Source of the DNA: CAZGVW01 sp964529265
Lineage (GTDB): Bacteria > Planctomycetota > Phycisphaerae > Phycisphaerales > UBA1924
Assembly: GCA_964529265.1 (NCBI GenBank)
Contig: CAZGVW010000053.1
Span: 1-5,877 of the forward strand
Direction: 5' to 3'
Length of the DNA: 5,877 bases
The stretch's first letter is position 1, and every line of letters starts with the position of its first letter. Under the pieces are notes generated by a model. The model saw only the letters and a list, made by a program, of their open reading frames with translations, was not told the origin of the DNA and did not search any database. Both the position numbers and the translations under genes were made by a program. Positions 1-5,728 of this stretch are shown piece by piece.

Positions 1-1887
1 GACATCGGCCGGATCGGCCAGCTGCTCGAGGCCGGCGACGAGGCGCTGGTCGGCAGCGATGTCGGCCAGTACCGCATCATTCGTACGCTGGGACGCGGCG
101 GCATGGGCGTCGTGTATCTGGCACACGACACTCGTCTCGAGCGCCGCGTCGCCGTGAAGTTTCTGCCGGTCTGGCTGGCGGCCGATCGCGAGGCGCGGCG
201 GCGGCTGGTGGCCGAAGCGAGGACCGCCGCGGCGCTGGACCATCCGCACATCGCGGTGGTCTACGAGATCGGCGAGACCGGCGAGGGGCAACCCTTCATC
301 GCGATGGCGTACTACGACGGCGAAACGCTGGCGGAGCGTCTCCGCCGCGAGCGCCTTGCCGTGCGCGAAGCGGTCCGGCTGATCGCGCAGATCGCCCGCG
401 GGATCGGCGCGGCCCATGCGCAGGGATGCGTGCACTGCGACATCAAGCCGTCGAATATCCTGCTGACCGCGCCCGGCCTCCGCGATCCCGACGGCAGCAC
501 GGTCAAGATCGTGGACTTCGGCATCGCCCGTCATCTCGGCGACGGTTCGGCGGCCTCACGGGCGATCGCCGGCACGGCGCCGTATCTGGCGCCCGAGCGG
601 ACGCGCGGAGCGGCACCGGATGTGCCGTCCGATCTGTGGTCGCTCGGTGTGGTGCTGTACCAGATGCTCACCGGCCGCTTGCCGTTCACACCAGTGGGCG
701 ATCGGAGCCTCATCGAAGCGATTCGCGATCTCGAACCGGACCCTGTGGAGAACGTGCGTCCGGATGTTGTCCCGGCTCTCGATCTCATCGTCCGCACGCT
801 TCTGCGCAAAGATCCGCACCAACGATATGTCGATACGCGCGCGCTGCTCGCCGATCTCGAGCGCCTCGACGAGTCGCGGCCGGTGGCGGCAGCCGACGAG
901 CGCCGGCGCCCGCACGCACGCGCCGGCACGGCGGACCAGGCCGCGTACGAACACTACCTGCGCGGCCGCTATTACGCCGACCGGTTCGATGAGCCGTCGG
1001 TGACCCGGGCGCGGGCGGAGTTCCAGCAGGCGATCGATCGCGACCCGGCGTTCGCGGAAGCGTGGGCGGGTCTCGCGGACACCTATCGCGTGTTCGACTA
1101 CCTGTCGCTCCTCGCGCCCCGGGAGGCGGCTGCGAGGTCCCGGGCGGCGGCCGAGCGGGCACTGGCGCTCGATCCGAATCTGGCGGCCGCGCACACGGCG
1201 CTGGCAACGGTGCTCGGCGACTATTACTGGGAATGGGACTCGGCCGGCCGGCATTTCCGCCGGGCTATCGAGCTGGACCCGGGCTACGCGACAGGCCATC
1301 AGCTCTACGCCGAGTACCTGCGTGACCTTGGCGCGCTCGACGACGCGCGTGAACACATCCGGCTGGCGCGTGAGCTCGATCCGCTCTCGGCGTTCTATCA
1401 GCTCGTTGAGGGCACGATTCTGATGGTCTCGCGCCGCGCCGGCGACGCGATCCGGCTGTACGAAGCGCTCATCGAGGCGCACCCTGGCTACGTGGCGGCC
1501 CGGTTCTACTGCGGGCTCGCCTACCTGCACGACGCGCAGTTCGATCGGGCGCTGGCGATGGTGGACGCCTACGATCCGAGCTGCGAGACGCCCGATGCGG
1601 TCGGCCTGCGCGGCGGGATGTTCGCGATGCGTGGGCAGGTCGAAGACGCGCGCCGGATGCTGCAGCGCCTCGAGGATCTCGCCGCGGTGCGGTACGTGTC
1701 GCCGTTCCATCGAGCCTTCGTCCACTTCGCCCTTGGCGACGTCGATCGGACGTTCGATCTGCTGGAAGAGGGCGTCGCCGAGCGGAGCTGGTTCGTGCGT
1801 GTGCTCGCCGCGGATCCGATGTTCGACCCGCTGCGATCGCATCCGCGCTTTCGCGCGATTCTCGAGAGGGTCGGGCTCGATCGCTGA
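1..1887 (+). CDS. Ser/Thr protein kinase with C-terminal TPR repeats (5' partial)
   Basis: Soluble signalling kinase; 628 codons are visible and the frame is open from base 1, so the true start lies upstream. The ATG at base 103 is not the start because it falls inside the glycine-rich loop (GRGGMG, residues 31-36 counted from base 1). Kinase domain, about residues 24-290: ATP-binding Lys53 in VAVK, alpha-C Glu72, catalytic loop HCDIKPSN (145-152, Asp147), DFG 172-174, APE 197-199, DLWSLG 211-216. The Arg of HRD is Cys146, so this is a non-RD kinase, and the activation segment is short. Residues 290-318 are a charged linker with no membrane segment. About 319-525 contain at least five TPR-like helix pairs, several ending in LDP or DP, probably for partner binding. 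The tail DPMFDPLRSHPRF is typical of bacterial kinase-TPR proteins. The substrate is unknown. It is convergent with the next gene. The kinase and TPR assignments are firm; the cellular role is not. Confidence 0.95.
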   Translation, partial: DIGRIGQLLEAGDEALVGSDVGQYRIIRTLGRGGMGVVYLAHDTRLERRVAVKFLPVWLAADREARRRLVAEARTAAALDHPHIAVVYEIGETGEGQPFIAMAYYDGETLAERLRRERLAVREAVRLIAQIARGIGAAHAQGCVHCDIKPSNILLTAPGLRDPDGSTVKIVDFGIARHLGDGSAASRAIAGTAPYLAPERTRGAAPDVPSDLWSLGVVLYQMLTGRLPFTPVGDRSLIEAIRDLEPDPVENVRPDVVPALDLIVRTLLRKDPHQRYVDTRALLADLERLDESRPVAAADERRRPHARAGTADQAAYEHYLRGRYYADRFDEPSVTRARAEFQQAIDRDPAFAEAWAGLADTYRVFDYLSLLAPREAAARSRAAAERALALDPNLAAAHTALATVLGDYYWEWDSAGRHFRRAIELDPGYATGHQLYAEYLRDLGALDDAREHIRLARELDPLSAFYQLVEGTILMVSRRAGDAIRLYEALIEAHPGYVAARFYCGLAYLHDAQFDRALAMVDAYDPSCETPDAVGLRGGMFAMRGQVEDARRMLQRLEDLAAVRYVSPFHRAFVHFALGDVDRTFDLLEEGVAERSWFVRVLAADPMFDPLRSHPRFRAILERVGLDR

Positions 1888-1911
1888 GGATCGCCGCCGC
1901 CCTCGCGATCC
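1888..1911 (+). terminator. Hairpin after kinase-TPR stop codon, possible terminator
   Basis: A perfect 7-bp inverted repeat, GGATCGC (1888-1894) and GCGATCC (1905-1911), encloses a 10-nt loop and starts on the first base after the TGA. It sits in the 39-bp gap between two convergent genes, where a terminator is expected. No T-tract follows on either strand, so intrinsic termination is doubtful. It may instead protect mRNA ends or be a chance GC-rich pairing. Confidence 0.35.
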
Positions 1912-1926
1912 GTGTCCGCGGGCACG

Positions 1927-2310
1927 TCAATGGACCAGCGGTCCGACTTGCCGACTCAGCACGCGCGGGGGTACCGGCGATAACGACCCCGCGACTCGCT
2001 CCAGGACGATTCGGTGCAACCAGCCATCCCCGAAATCGTACTCGTACGTCATCTTGTCTTTCGGTTTTCGGATGACGTCGGCCAGGCGGGTTCTCCACTC
2101 GTTCACGTACGGGTAATCGATCTCGGGGTCCGGCTGGCAATAGATCACGCGCTCCCGCTCAAACTGGTGGAGATGCGAGTTGGTCCAGCCCTTGGCGATC
2201 TGAAGAATGTCGTGGAACTGTCCCAGACTGATCTCTCCAGGCACGTCGATTCGGCGCCAGATCGGCGGCCTCGCGCCGGCGAGAGTGACCTTCAACGTAT
2301 AGATTGTCAT
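1927..2310 (-). CDS. pRiA4b ORF-3-like family protein, C-terminally short
   Basis: 127-residue protein of the plasmid pRiA4b ORF-3 / IS1096 passenger-like family, whose biochemical role is not known to me. Family hallmarks: IYTLKVTLAGARPPIWRRI (residues 3-21), GQFHDILQIAKGW (30-42), SHLHQF (45-50) and YEYDFGDGWLHRIVLE (89-104). The ATG at 2308-2310 is chosen because homology begins right after it. The frame stays open upstream to 2463, but that extension resembles nothing in the family. Members usually continue after the HRIVLE segment with a Cys-Pro-Pro-Glu-Asp/Gly-Gly section and about 50 more residues. Here only 23 unrelated-looking residues follow before TGA, 39 bp from the end of the convergent kinase gene. 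I infer 3' truncation or an old frameshift. There is no Shine-Dalgarno. The family assignment is strong; whether the product works is uncertain. Confidence 0.85.
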   Translation of the reverse strand: MTIYTLKVTLAGARPPIWRRIDVPGEISLGQFHDILQIAKGWTNSHLHQFERERVIYCQPDPEIDYPYVNEWRTRLADVIRKPKDKMTYEYDFGDGWLHRIVLERVAGSLSPVPPRVLSRQVGPLVH

Positions 2311-2322
2311 CGCGGAAGCGGA

Positions 2323-2328
2323 ATTGTA
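2323..2328 (-). promoter_or_regulatory. Possible -10 element for the pRiA4b ORF-3-like gene
   Basis: On the minus strand TACAAT (one mismatch to TATAAT) lies 12 nt before the ATG at 2310. No -35 at normal spacing is evident. If used, transcription would start about 5 nt before the ATG, giving an almost leaderless mRNA, which fits the absence of a Shine-Dalgarno sequence. Confidence 0.3.
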
Positions 2329-2454
2329 GCGCGTTGATGTCACGGCCGGCCTCGAGACGACGCGTGACCGGCGCGAACGCTGTGGCGACTGGACACCAGG
2401 TTGCGCCCGTGCTTCCGCGCCCACGGTGATTGGCGCTCTGAAGATTGTCGAGCG

Positions 2455-2460
2455 TAGAAT
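2455..2460 (+). promoter_or_regulatory. Possible -10 element for the antitoxin remnant
   Basis: TAGAAT (one mismatch to TATAAT) lies 6 nt before the ATA codon at 2467, where the antitoxin should begin. A weak -35-like TTGGCG is at 2430-2435 with a 19-nt spacer. This spacing would place the transcript start on or next to the expected start codon, as in leaderless genes. The TAG is also an in-frame stop, so the antitoxin cannot begin upstream of it. Confidence 0.3.
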
Positions 2461-2466
2461 CACCGC

Positions 2467-2688
2467 ATACGCATCGACGAACTGGAAGCTGCAGCGCTCA
2501 AGCTGGAACCCAAGGCGCGCGCCCGTCTGGCCAGTCGGCTGCTCGAGAGCCTGGATGAGTTGTCACCGGAGGAGAATGCCAGACTCTGGAACGAAGAGGC
2601 CGAACGACGGCACCAGGCCCTCGATCAGGGAACGCTCGGAAGCCGCTCGGCGGACGATGTGTTTCATGACGCCGAAAAGCGGATCTGA
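2467..2688 (+). CDS. Addiction-module antitoxin, start codon apparently ATA
   Basis: Antitoxin of the putative addiction module component family (TIGR02574/PF09720-like), which normally binds and neutralises a RelE/ParE-type toxin encoded just downstream. The frame reads RIDELEAAALKLEPKARARL, then LLESLDELSPEE, then an Asn/Glu-rich EEAERR stretch and a C-terminal tail with DDVFHDAEKRI. This matches the family's N-terminal helix (xELExxALxLxxxxRAxLxxxLLxSL) and its usual length of about 73 residues. No ATG, GTG or TTG lies near the expected start. An in-frame TAG is at 2455, and ATA at 2467 stands exactly where ATG would give MRIDELEAAALKL. The likely reading is a start-codon mutation in a decaying gene; initiation at ATA or ATC is possible but inefficient. 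The TGA is 3 nt before the toxin GTG. The overlapping frame at 2426-2731 has no family resemblance. The family call is good; expression is doubtful. Confidence 0.75.
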   Translation: MRIDELEAAALKLEPKARARLASRLLESLDELSPEENARLWNEEAERRHQALDQGTLGSRSADDVFHDAEKRI

Positions 2689-2691
2689 ACG

Positions 2692-2826
2692 GTGCGCGTC
2701 ACGTTCAACGAGCTCGCCGAACTCGAGTTGAACGAGGCGATTCAGTATTACGAACACGAACGCGCTGGACTCGGCGCCGCCTTCCTGTCAGAAGTTCGAC
2801 GCTCCTTTCAGACTTCGGACTTCTAA
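2692..2826 (+). pseudogene. Truncated RelE/ParE-family toxin remnant
   Basis: Beginning of a type II toxin, partner of the antitoxin 3 nt upstream. It starts at GTG 2692, with a purine-rich CGGA about 8 nt before it. The 44-codon frame reads VTFNELAELELNEAIQYYE (residues 3-21), then RAGLGAAFLSEVRR (24-37), the typical paired N-terminal helices of RelE/ParE toxins. Intact members are about 95-100 residues. Homology ends near residue 37; the last seven residues (SFQTSDF) come from the heptad repeat that begins at about 2805, and TAA follows. The whole beta-sheet with the functional C-terminal residues is absent, so no toxic activity is expected. Sequence after 2826 is repeat and then the promoter region of the next gene, so the missing part is not merely frameshifted. 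Confidence is high that this is a fragment of that family. Confidence 0.8.
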
Positions 2827-2846
2827 CTTCAAAGTTGACGCTTCTC
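2805..2846. repeat. Degenerate heptad tandem repeat (ACTTCNN), copy 1
   Basis: Six consecutive 7-nt units in register: CTTTCAG, ACTTCGG, ACTTCTA, ACTTCAA, AGTTGAC, GCTTCTC. The CTTC or GTTG core recurs every 7 bases, and the stretch is clearly more AT-rich than its surroundings. It contains the small inverted repeat AACTT-CA-AAGTT (2825-2836). It overlaps the broken end of the toxin gene and lies 39 bp before the start of the propeller kinase. A related copy lies just past the 3' end of that kinase gene. Confidence 0.7.
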
Positions 2847-2866
2847 TTAGACAGCCCTGGCGCCCG

Positions 2867-2872
2867 TATACT
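2867..2872 (+). promoter_or_regulatory. Possible -10 element for the propeller kinase
   Basis: TATACT (one mismatch to TATAAT) lies 12 nt before the TTG start at 2885. No convincing -35 is found at 16-18 nt; TTGACG in the heptad repeat (2835-2840) is 26 nt away, too far for a standard promoter. A start 6-7 nt downstream of the hexamer would leave a leader of about 5 nt, consistent with the lack of a Shine-Dalgarno sequence before the TTG. Confidence 0.4.
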
Positions 2873-2884
2873 CCCGTCTACAAC

Positions 2885-5635
2885 TTGGGCCTCTCCCCCG
2901 GCTCCCGAATCGGTCCTTATGAAGTCATCGCCCTTCTGGGCGAGGGGGGAATGGGACAGGTCTACCGCGCGCGCGACACCGAGCTCGACCGCGACGTCGC
3001 CCTGAAGATCCTGCCGCAGGCGTTCGCCGCCGATCCGGAACGCCTCGCGCGATTCGAACGTGAAGCGAAGACGCTGGCCGCGCTCAACCATCCGAACATC
3101 GCCGCGATCTTCGGGATCGCTTCCGGCCGATCCACGGCTGGCGACGCTCACGCGGGTGTGCGTGCGCTGGTGATGGAGCTCGTTCCGGGCCGGACGCTGG
3201 ATGAACTGATCCAGGGACAGCGACACTCAGCGCCTGGGGCCCCTCGAGCACTAAACATTGATGCCGTGGTGCGCATCGCGGCGCAGATCGCCGAAGCGCT
3301 GGAAGCCGCGCACGATGCCGGCATCGTGCATCGCGATCTCAAGCCGGCGAACATCAAGCTGCGCGACGACGACGTCGTCAAGCTTCTGGATTTCGGGTTG
3401 GCGAGAGCGATCGTCTCGGCGGTCGCCAGCAGCAGCGCTGACACGATGGCGAGCCCGACCATGCTGTCGCCGGCGGCGACGCAGCAGGGCGTCATCCTCG
3501 GCACCGCCGGATACATGAGTCCGGAGCAGGCCAGGGGCCGCGTCGCCGACAAACGTTCGGACATCTGGGCCTTCGGCGTCGTCCTCTACGAGATGTTGAC
3601 CGGAAAGCGGCTGTTCACCGGCGACACTGTGACGGAGGTCATCGCGACCGTAATCAAAGACGCGCCGGACCTCACTGCCCTGCCGGCCGACACGCCACCG
3701 CGGCTGCGGGCGCTGATCGAACGGTGTCTCGATCGGGATGTAAAGACGCGGCTGCGTGACATCGGCGAGGCGCGCGTCGCGTTGTCCCGGGTCAATGAAC
3801 CAGTCACGGTCGGTCACGGGCCGACCGGAGCCGCCGCGGCGATTCCACGCGGCCGACCTTCAGCACGCGAGCTCGCCGCCTGGGCGCTCGCCGCCATCGC
3901 CACGGTCGCGGCGCTCGGATTGTTGCTGACGCGCGCGCCGGGTGCTCCCTCCAACGGTGCTGCGAGCCAGGTCATCCGCTCGATGATCCCGCCGCCCGAC
4001 GGCAACGTGTTCGACTTCGACGTCACCGTCGGCCCGGCCGTGCTGTCGCCCGACGGCCGGTTCGTCGCGTTCAGCGCGCGATCGCGCGACAGCCGCATCC
4101 AGCTCTCGGTGCGCGCGCTCGATGCGGCGGAGGCGCGGCCGATCGAGGGCACCGACGACGCGTCGTTTCCGTTCTGGTCGCCGGACAGCCGGTCGATCGG
4201 GTTCTACAGCTCGAGCCGCGGCCGTCTCGAGCGCGTCGACGTCAACGGTGGGGCGCCGGTGGCCATCGTGCGCGCGGCGTATGTGCGCGGCGCGAGCTGG
4301 GGACCTGGCGGTCTGATCGCCTACGACTCCAGCGACGGCGGCGCTGGTATCAGCGTCGTCCCCGTCGCCGGCGGAACGCCGCGCCGCATCATCGATACCG
4401 GCTTGCCACGGTCACCCTGGATTCTCCCGGACGGCAAGCATCTGCTGTACTTCGATCGGGGCCAGAGCCAGGTTCGCGTCATCGGGATCGATGGCACCGG
4501 CGACGCGCCAGTCGTCCAGGCGTCTTCCAACGCGATCTACGTGAGCGGCCAATTGGTGTACGCGCGCGAAGGCACACTGCTCGCGCAGCCGTTCGATCTC
4601 TCCCGTCGCACGGTCTCCGGACCCGCAGTCGCGCTTGCGCGAGGCGTGCACATGCTGCTGGGCAGCGATGCCAGAGGCGTGTTCTCGGCGTCCGACACTG
4701 GACTGCTGCTCTACCAGGCCGGTGCCGCCGAAGCCGCCGCGAGCCTGGCCTGGTTCGACCGCAGTGGCACGCGGCAGTCGATCGTCGGCGAGATGGGGGC
4801 CGCAAGGGGAGTGTTTCTTTCGCCGGACAATCAGTACGCCGTCGTCGGCATTCCCGACGTCGAGGAAAAGCTCGCGTTGTGGCGCATCAACCTGTCGAAC
4901 CAGACGCGAAACCGTCTGACGTACGCCACAGGCATCGGCGATGTCTCGCCGTTTCTGACATGGTCGCCGGACGGACGCTACGTCGCGTACTCGGCGCGGC
5001 AGGACAACAAGTTCATCATCACGCGCACGCCGGCGGCTGGCGGACAGGCCGAGTCGTTGTTCGAGATACCTGGACCAGCCGCCGAAACGCTGCATCCCAG
5101 AGTTACGGCGTGGGCGAAGGACGGCGCCACGATTCTGTATGCGACCGAAACCGCCGGGGGGATCTGGAGCCTGCACCTGAAGCCAGGCGCACCGGGATCG
5201 ACGTTGACAGCCACGCCGCTGCTGAAGGATGCGCCTAACGCGCTGAACGTGCAGCTCTCACCGAACGAGCGTTGGATCGCCTTTCAGTCGTCGGTCGGGA
5301 CCGGAACGGTGTCCGGCGTGTTCGTCGACGCGTATCCTGGCGGCGGCCATCGGCAGCCGGTCAGCGAGCGCGGCACGCTCCCGCGCTGGAGCGCCGACGG
5401 CAAGGCGCTGTACTTCGCCCTCGACAATCAGCTCTCCGTCGCCGAGGTCACTGAAACGGATGGCGAGATTCGCTTCGGTCCTGCTCGTCCCTTGATGCCG
5501 GTGATCGTTGGTCGCGGCTATTCGTACGACGTCGCCGACGACGGCCGCATTCTCGCGCTGGTCACCAGTGAGCGCCGCGCCGGGCAGCCGCTCACGCTCG
5601 TGCAGAACTGGCTCGCGGGACTTGGGAAGAACTGA
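2885..5635 (+). CDS. Transmembrane Ser/Thr kinase with C-terminal TolB/WD40-like beta-propeller
   Basis: Membrane-anchored Hanks-type kinase, 916 residues, complete. The TTG at 2885 is taken as start because GLSPGSRIGPYEV (residues 2-14) is the standard N-terminus of these kinases. Kinase domain, about 12-290: glycine loop GEGGMG 19-24, Lys41, alpha-C Glu60, HRDLKPAN 149-156 (RD type, Asp151), DFG 169-171, SPE 212-214. The activation segment is long and Ser/Thr/Ala-rich (about 175-205), suiting autophosphorylation. One membrane helix at about 330-349 puts the kinase in the cytoplasm and the rest outside. From about 365 to 900, recurrent PD40/WD40-like blades appear: SPDGR 388, WSPDS 431, LPDGK 514, LSPDN 645, WSPDG 693, LSPNE 791, WSADGK 835. 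The propeller probably senses or binds a ligand or protein in the periplasm. It is read from its own promoter region and is convergent with the permease gene. Ligand and substrates are unknown. Confidence 0.95.
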   Translation: MGLSPGSRIGPYEVIALLGEGGMGQVYRARDTELDRDVALKILPQAFAADPERLARFEREAKTLAALNHPNIAAIFGIASGRSTAGDAHAGVRALVMELVPGRTLDELIQGQRHSAPGAPRALNIDAVVRIAAQIAEALEAAHDAGIVHRDLKPANIKLRDDDVVKLLDFGLARAIVSAVASSSADTMASPTMLSPAATQQGVILGTAGYMSPEQARGRVADKRSDIWAFGVVLYEMLTGKRLFTGDTVTEVIATVIKDAPDLTALPADTPPRLRALIERCLDRDVKTRLRDIGEARVALSRVNEPVTVGHGPTGAAAAIPRGRPSARELAAWALAAIATVAALGLLLTRAPGAPSNGAASQVIRSMIPPPDGNVFDFDVTVGPAVLSPDGRFVAFSARSRDSRIQLSVRALDAAEARPIEGTDDASFPFWSPDSRSIGFYSSSRGRLERVDVNGGAPVAIVRAAYVRGASWGPGGLIAYDSSDGGAGISVVPVAGGTPRRIIDTGLPRSPWILPDGKHLLYFDRGQSQVRVIGIDGTGDAPVVQASSNAIYVSGQLVYAREGTLLAQPFDLSRRTVSGPAVALARGVHMLLGSDARGVFSASDTGLLLYQAGAAEAAASLAWFDRSGTRQSIVGEMGAARGVFLSPDNQYAVVGIPDVEEKLALWRINLSNQTRNRLTYATGIGDVSPFLTWSPDGRYVAYSARQDNKFIITRTPAAGGQAESLFEIPGPAAETLHPRVTAWAKDGATILYATETAGGIWSLHLKPGAPGSTLTATPLLKDAPNALNVQLSPNERWIAFQSSVGTGTVSGVFVDAYPGGGHRQPVSERGTLPRWSADGKALYFALDNQLSVAEVTETDGEIRFGPARPLMPVIVGRGYSYDVADDGRILALVTSERRAGQPLTLVQNWLAGLGKN

Positions 5636-5687
5636 TCCCAATGCGCGCGTCCACGGCCTCGCGCCTGTTCCGGCGACATGTACGCGG

Positions 5688-5708
5688 TGCGCCGGCGCGC
5701 AGCCTTTT
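5688..5708 (+). terminator. Weak candidate terminator after the propeller kinase
   Basis: TGCGC (5688-5692), loop CGGC and GCGCA (5697-5701) form a short GC-only stem, followed by GCC and four Ts (5705-5708). It lies between convergent stop codons, a suitable place, but the stem is only 5 bp and the T-tract is short and overlaps the heptad repeat. In such GC-rich DNA this pairing could arise by chance. Confidence 0.25.
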
Positions 5709-5723
5709 AACTTCTAACTTGAC
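5703..5723. repeat. Degenerate heptad tandem repeat, copy 2
   Basis: Three 7-nt units in register, CCTTTTA, ACTTCTA and ACTTGAC, form an AT-rich island between two convergent genes. It shares the 11-mer ACTTCTAACTT with copy 1 at 2819-2829. Apart from one base, its ACTTCTAACTTGAC equals the copy-1 segment 2819-2839 with one 7-nt unit removed. Both copies end in TTGAC and lie in the same orientation, one on each side of the propeller kinase gene. Confidence 0.6.
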
Positions 5724-5728
5724 GGGCG

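Noticed and set aside
556..1842. Long open frame on the minus strand (428 codons) opposite the kinase-TPR gene
   Set aside because: It is Arg/Pro/Val-rich low-information sequence with no recognisable domain, mirroring a well-supported kinase-TPR gene; such antisense frames are expected in GC-rich DNA.
2311..2463. N-terminal extension of the pRiA4b ORF-3-like gene to a start at 2463
   Set aside because: The extra 51 residues are Arg/Ser/Ala-rich with no resemblance to the family, while homology starts right after the ATG at 2308-2310.
2426..2731. Plus-strand open frame of 101 codons over the antitoxin
   Set aside because: Its translation has no family character; the other frame over the same bases matches the antitoxin family in motif order and length.
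2805..2846. CRISPR-like array
   Set aside because: The units are 7 bp with no spacers and vary between copies; this is a short degenerate tandem repeat.
2835..2872. Classical sigma-70 promoter pairing TTGACG (2835) with TATACT (2867)
   Set aside because: The spacer would be 26 nt, far beyond the usual 16-18, and TTGAC is also explained as part of the heptad repeat.
4412..5176. 254-codon open frame on the minus strand opposite the propeller kinase
   Set aside because: No domain or motif is recognisable, and the plus strand encodes clear beta-propeller blades across the same bases.
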